Shown here piece by piece: positions 30,029-32,427 of a DNA stretch of 32,427 nucleotides; within the stretch, counting starts at the first letter, position 1, and each line of letters starts with the position of its first letter. This DNA comes from Clostridiales bacterium (GTDB lineage: Bacteria; Bacillota; Clostridia; Christensenellales; Aristaeellaceae): positions 1 through 32,427 of the forward strand of contig SVHD01000031.1 in the NCBI GenBank assembly GCA_015056015.1. Direction: 5' to 3'. The notes under the pieces are model-generated. The model searched no databases and was not told where the DNA came from. It saw only the letters and a program-made list of their open reading frames with translations. Made by a program: the position numbers and the translations under genes.

Positions 30029-30037
30029 ATTATAACA
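30029..30037 (-). promoter_or_regulatory. Extended -10 promoter of the DUF4317-SGNH unit
   Basis: On the minus strand TGTTATAAT, a TGn element joined to TATAAT (plus 30029-30034). The -35 region (plus about 30052-30057) is only T-rich. The leader also has a small stem, GTGGA (30004-30008) with TCCAC (30016-30020). Confidence 0.55.
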
Positions 30038-30188
30038 CAAAGAAGGAAAAAAAGTCCACCGCGCAAAAACCGGATACAGGGAAATTCTTTCGGAAGCAGC
30101 AGGAATTTACAGGAAACAGGAAGAATTGTTTTAAGTCGTGATTTTTTGAAAAAAAGCGGCATAGCGTGGAATGAGGGGGAAATGCCAG

Positions 30189-31058
30189 GTGTTTCGATCC
30201 GTATTGGCGGCGCTGAAAAAGCATGAACCGCTGCGGGCTTATCTGTTTATTGTTGCCGGGTGTATTGTGGGCGGCGCGGCGTATCCGCTGTTTCTGGTGC
30301 CCAATAATATTGCGCCCGGGGGCCTGACGGGTATTGCTACCATTCTGAATTATCTGTTCAATTTGCCGGTGGGTATTACCAGCATGGTGCTGAATCTGCC
30401 CCTGTTTCTGATTGGCTATAAGGCCATGGGGCGGGTATTCGTATTCCGGTCTCTGGTAGCCACCATTCTTTTCTCTGTCTGCATTGATTTGATTCAGCTG
30501 CCGCCGCTGACGGATGATGTGCTGCTGGGATCGGTCTATGGCGCGATTTTGCTGGGCGTGGGATTGGGCCTGATTCTCCGGGGCGGCGCCACCACCGGCG
30601 GATCGGATATGATCGCCAGAATGGTGCATAAGCGCTTTCCTGTTATCACGGTGGGCACTTTCCTTTTCCTGGTGGATTGCATGGTCATCCTGGCGGCGGC
30701 CTTTACCATGAGCGCCAAAGCCGCCCTTTACGCCCTGATCTGTATTTTTATTTCTGCCAAGGCGGTGGATCTGGTGCTGGCGGGGTTTGGCTCTTCCAAG
30801 GCCTGCTTTATCATAACCAATCAGGCAGATGCGGTTTCCCGCCGCATCCTGGATGAACTGGAGCGGGGGGTTACCTCCCTTTCCGGTACGGGGATGTACA
30901 GCGGGGAAGGGCGCACGGTGCTCATCAGCGTGGTATCCCAACGGGAGGTTATGGATGTGAAGCGCATCGTGCGGGATGAAGATAAGAAGGCATTCATGTT
31001 CATTACCGATACCCATGAAACCTTGGGCGAAGGATTTGAAGATTTAAAAACGGATTAA
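30189..31058 (+). CDS. YitT-family membrane protein (DUF161/DUF2179)
   Basis: The protein has 289 aa from GTG 30189. Five or six membrane helices cover about residues 13-190 (FIVAGCIVGGAAYPLFLVPN, then GGLTGIATI..., and the GGATTGGSD motif), and the cytoplasmic DUF2179 domain covers about 210-285. The LFLVPNNIAPGGLTG motif is diagnostic of the family, whose transport role is unknown. GTG 30189 has GAGGGGG upstream; ATG 30171 is also in frame but has no ribosome binding site. The gene is 19 nt before uppP, so they form one unit. Confidence 0.9.
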   Translation: MFRSVLAALKKHEPLRAYLFIVAGCIVGGAAYPLFLVPNNIAPGGLTGIATILNYLFNLPVGITSMVLNLPLFLIGYKAMGRVFVFRSLVATILFSVCIDLIQLPPLTDDVLLGSVYGAILLGVGLGLILRGGATTGGSDMIARMVHKRFPVITVGTFLFLVDCMVILAAAFTMSAKAALYALICIFISAKAVDLVLAGFGSSKACFIITNQADAVSRRILDELERGVTSLSGTGMYSGEGRTVLISVVSQREVMDVKRIVRDEDKKAFMFITDTHETLGEGFEDLKTD

Positions 31059-31077
31059 CGGAAAGGATACGGAAACG

Positions 31078-31914
31078 ATGAATATTTTTGAAGCGGCGAT
31101 TCTGGGGATCGTGCAGGGCCTGGCGGAATTTCTGCCCATTTCTTCCAGCGGCCATCTGGAGCTTTGCCAGCAATTGATGGGGCTCAATGGCTCATCCCAG
31201 GCTATGCTGCTGCTCTCGGTGCTTTTGCATGCGGGCACGCTGGTGGCGGTGATCGTGGTTTTCTGGGAGGATTGGTGGGGGATTCTGAAGAATCTATTCA
31301 AATCCCGGTTGCTGGGGCTTTTGTTCATTGCTTCTCTGCCTGCCCTGGCGGCAGCCCTGATATTGGATGTGGATCAGCTCTTTGGCAGCGGTTTCCTGGG
31401 TATTGCCTTTTTGATTACGGGCCTTTTCCTGCTGCTGGCGGAAAAATTGAGCCATCGGGGCAAGCATTCTTCGCATAACAGTGAAGTGGGCGTAAAAAAT
31501 GCGCTGATCATGGGCTGCATGCAGGCCGTGGCGCTGATGCCCGGGGTGAGCCGCAGCGGATCCACCCTGCTTGGCGGCGTTATCAGCGGCCTGGACCGGA
31601 AAAAGGCGGCGAAATTTTCGTTCATGATGAGCGCCCCTGCCATCGTGGGCAGCCTGCTTCTGGAGGGCAAGGACGCCCTGGAAAGCGGCGCCTTTTCCTT
31701 CCTTGCCGAAAACTGGCTGCCCATGATCGTGGGCGTGGTGCTGGCGGCCATCAGCGGCTATCTGGCCATTCGGTATATGCTGAAATTAATCAATCGCATT
31801 TCCCTGAATTGGTTCGCCCTGTATGTGATTATTCTGGGCGCGGTGGTAATCGCGCTGCAATTGACGGGTATTGGCGGATTGCCGCCCATTTCTTTCCCGT
31901 TTTTTCATTCGTAA
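31078..31914 (+). CDS. uppP: Undecaprenyl-diphosphatase (UppP/BacA)
   Basis: The protein has 278 aa, about seven membrane helices. It removes phosphate from undecaprenyl pyrophosphate to recycle the cell wall lipid carrier, and overexpression gives bacitracin resistance. Both active-site motifs are intact: EFLPISSSGH (residues 17-26) and PGVSRSGST (about 155-163), with the catalytic Glu17, Ser and Arg residues. The spacing and length fit the BacA family. GAAAGGAT precedes ATG 31078. The gene is the last in the yitT-uppP pair; no terminator is visible before the tRNA-Arg promoter. Confidence 0.96.
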   Translation: MNIFEAAILGIVQGLAEFLPISSSGHLELCQQLMGLNGSSQAMLLLSVLLHAGTLVAVIVVFWEDWWGILKNLFKSRLLGLLFIASLPALAAALILDVDQLFGSGFLGIAFLITGLFLLLAEKLSHRGKHSSHNSEVGVKNALIMGCMQAVALMPGVSRSGSTLLGGVISGLDRKKAAKFSFMMSAPAIVGSLLLEGKDALESGAFSFLAENWLPMIVGVVLAAISGYLAIRYMLKLINRISLNWFALYVIILGAVVIALQLTGIGGLPPISFPFFHS

Positions 31915-31935
31915 AAAGGTTTTCTTTGGGAATGC

Positions 31936-31964
31936 TTGCGTCCTTTCCGGGAATATGCTATAAT
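31936..31964 (+). promoter_or_regulatory. Promoter of tRNA-Arg
   Basis: TTGCGT (31936-31941), 17 nt, a perfect TATAAT (31959-31964). Confidence 0.88.
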
Positions 31965-31974
31965 ACCATCCGGT

Positions 31975-32001
31975 ATCATTCCGATTTTATTTCGGAATGA
32001 T
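31975..32001 (+). promoter_or_regulatory. Hairpin in the tRNA-Arg leader
   Basis: ATCATTCCGA (31975-31984) pairs perfectly with TCGGAATGAT (31992-32001), loop of 7. It would form most of the 5' leader of the precursor and ends 3 nt before the mature 5' end. Confidence 0.6.
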
Positions 32002-32004
32002 CAT

Positions 32005-32081
32005 GCGCCCGTAGCTCAGCAGGATAGAGCGTTCGCCTCCTAAGCGAAAGGCCCCGCGTTCGAATCGCGGCGGGCGCGCCA
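32005..32081 (+). tRNA. tRNA-Arg (anticodon CCT)
   Basis: A 77-nt tRNA with encoded CCA (32079-32081). The acceptor stem GCGCCCG (32005-32011) pairs with CGGGCGC (32071-32077). The anticodon stem TTCGC/GCGAA frames anticodon CCT (32039-32041), reading AGG. The T loop is GTTCGAATC. tRNA 3' ends are common integration sites. Confidence 0.97.
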
Positions 32082-32083
32082 AA

Positions 32084-32116
32084 ATGCCGTAAACTCGAAG
32101 GTTTGCGGCATTTTTT
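32084..32116 (+). terminator. Terminator of tRNA-Arg
   Basis: An 11-bp stem with one T-G pair (32084-32094 with 32101-32111), a 6-nt loop and six T residues (32111-32116). Confidence 0.9.
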
Positions 32117-32172
32117 CATGCCGTCATGGAGGTCGGAGTTTCCTCGGACGTCAGCGCCCTGTAAGCCGGAAA

Positions 32173-32244
32173 TTTGCTAACTGGACACGAACTGTTTCCA
32201 AGCCTTTTTGGGCTTTGCTAACAATTTGCTAACAGAGCTGTTAG
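32173..32244. repeat. Three TTTGCTAAC direct repeats and a palindrome behind tRNA-Arg
   Basis: TTTGCTAAC is at 32173-32181, 32214-32222 and 32225-32233. The last overlaps a perfect palindrome with 8-bp arms, GCTAACAG / CTGTTAGC around AG (32228-32245). Direct repeats and palindromes of this size next to a tRNA resemble arm-type sites for a tyrosine integrase; that reading is inference. Confidence 0.5.
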
Positions 32245-32274
32245 CTGGTTCGGCCATCACCGGCCTAAAGTCCG

Positions 32275-32333
32275 GCGTTGGCTACGCTCGGCCAACGCAA
32301 GCGTTGGCTGTCGCTACTCGGGGCTGAAGCCCC
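32275..32333. repeat. GC-rich inverted-repeat cluster
   Basis: GCGTTGGC (32275-32282), GCCAACGC (32291-32298) and GCGTTGGC again (32301-32308); the middle arm can pair with either outer one. A further stem is GGGGC (32320-32324) with GCCCC (32329-32333) around a TGAA loop. It lies in the 3' flank of the minus-strand gene that ends at 32338. Confidence 0.6.
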
Positions 32334-32337
32334 TCGC

Positions 32338-32427
32338 TCAGGTCCGGGGTAACAGGGCCGCGAGCGTGTTTGCAAGTTCGGGAGAATTTTGCAGCTGCTG
32401 GATCAGCAGAGCCACATCAATGGTGGG
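32338..32427 (-). CDS. C-terminal fragment of an unrecognised protein
   Basis: The minus strand from the window end reads 29 codons and a TGA stop (plus 32338-32340). The peptide is PTIDVALLIQQLQNSPELA then NTLAALLPRT. Codon use and amphipathic helix pattern look like real coding sequence rather than noise, and the palindromes start directly after its stop. The family cannot be named from this fragment; the rest of the gene is outside. Confidence 0.45.
   Translation of the reverse strand, partial: PTIDVALLIQQLQNSPELANTLAALLPRT

Noticed and set aside
30030..31016. Minus-strand ORF of 328 codons
   Set aside because: Antisense to the YitT gene; composition rich in His/Gln/Arg as expected for a complement frame.

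Overview
The window is a chromosomal segment of a Gram-positive, spore-forming bacterium, most likely a member of the Clostridia (Bacillota). The signs are strong purine-rich ribosome binding sites, sigma-A promoters with 16-17 bp spacers, intrinsic terminators behind many genes, a spoIIID homologue, an rpsF-ssb-rpsR operon, an ECF sigma factor paired with a DUF4179-type membrane protein, a DUF4317 protein and YitT/UppP. The 3' CCA is encoded in both tRNA genes. Genus cannot be fixed from the sequence alone.

Layout. 1-1436: the 3' end of nusG, then rplK and rplA, each preceded by a short RNA element resembling the L1-binding site of 23S rRNA. The unit ends at a strong terminator with no rplJ-rplL behind it. 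1586-2173: a small membrane-anchored peptidoglycan-binding-like protein. 2291-3557: promoter, structured leader and the rpsF-ssb-rpsR operon. 3603-4722: an amidohydrolase with a near-perfect promoter on the minus strand. 4778-6730: an ECF sigma factor with a possible self-recognised promoter, overlapping a DUF4179 membrane protein. 6745-11515 (minus): HD hydrolase, recG and a cytoplasmic GH13 amylase, with two long hairpin repeats between the HD gene and recG.

11599-13974: an anchored coiled-coil protein, an AAC(6')-like acetyltransferase and, convergent, an APH-like kinase. 14038-16237 (minus): two tandem exported paralogues that share a C-terminal module of about 208 residues. 16301-17610 (minus): a Gfo/Idh/MocA oxidoreductase. 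17746-20642: spoIIID tail-to-tail with a GH78 alpha-L-rhamnosidase. 20708-22827: tRNA-Lys(CTT) and an ABC exporter. 22848-26587: two divergent MATE transporters, the second overlapping a Ser/Thr kinase-like gene. 26616-29979 (minus genes): a hairpin repeat, an orphan secreted protein, an SGNH hydrolase and a DUF4317 protein. 30189-31914: yitT-like gene and uppP. 31936-32427: tRNA-Arg(CCT) followed by a GC-rich, repeat-laden stretch and the 3' end of a minus-strand gene, which looks like the edge of an integrated element.

The core blocks serve translation (nusG, rplK, rplA, rpsF, rpsR, tRNAs), DNA maintenance (ssb, recG) and the envelope (uppP). Between them lie accessory genes for sugar use (GH13, GH78, Gfo/Idh), drug efflux or modification (ABC, two MATE, AAC- and APH-like) and surface proteins. 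The least explained items are the duplicated exported module (14038-16140), a dispersed hairpin family lying 3' of genes (four copies), the paired L1-site mimics and the repeat region behind tRNA-Arg.
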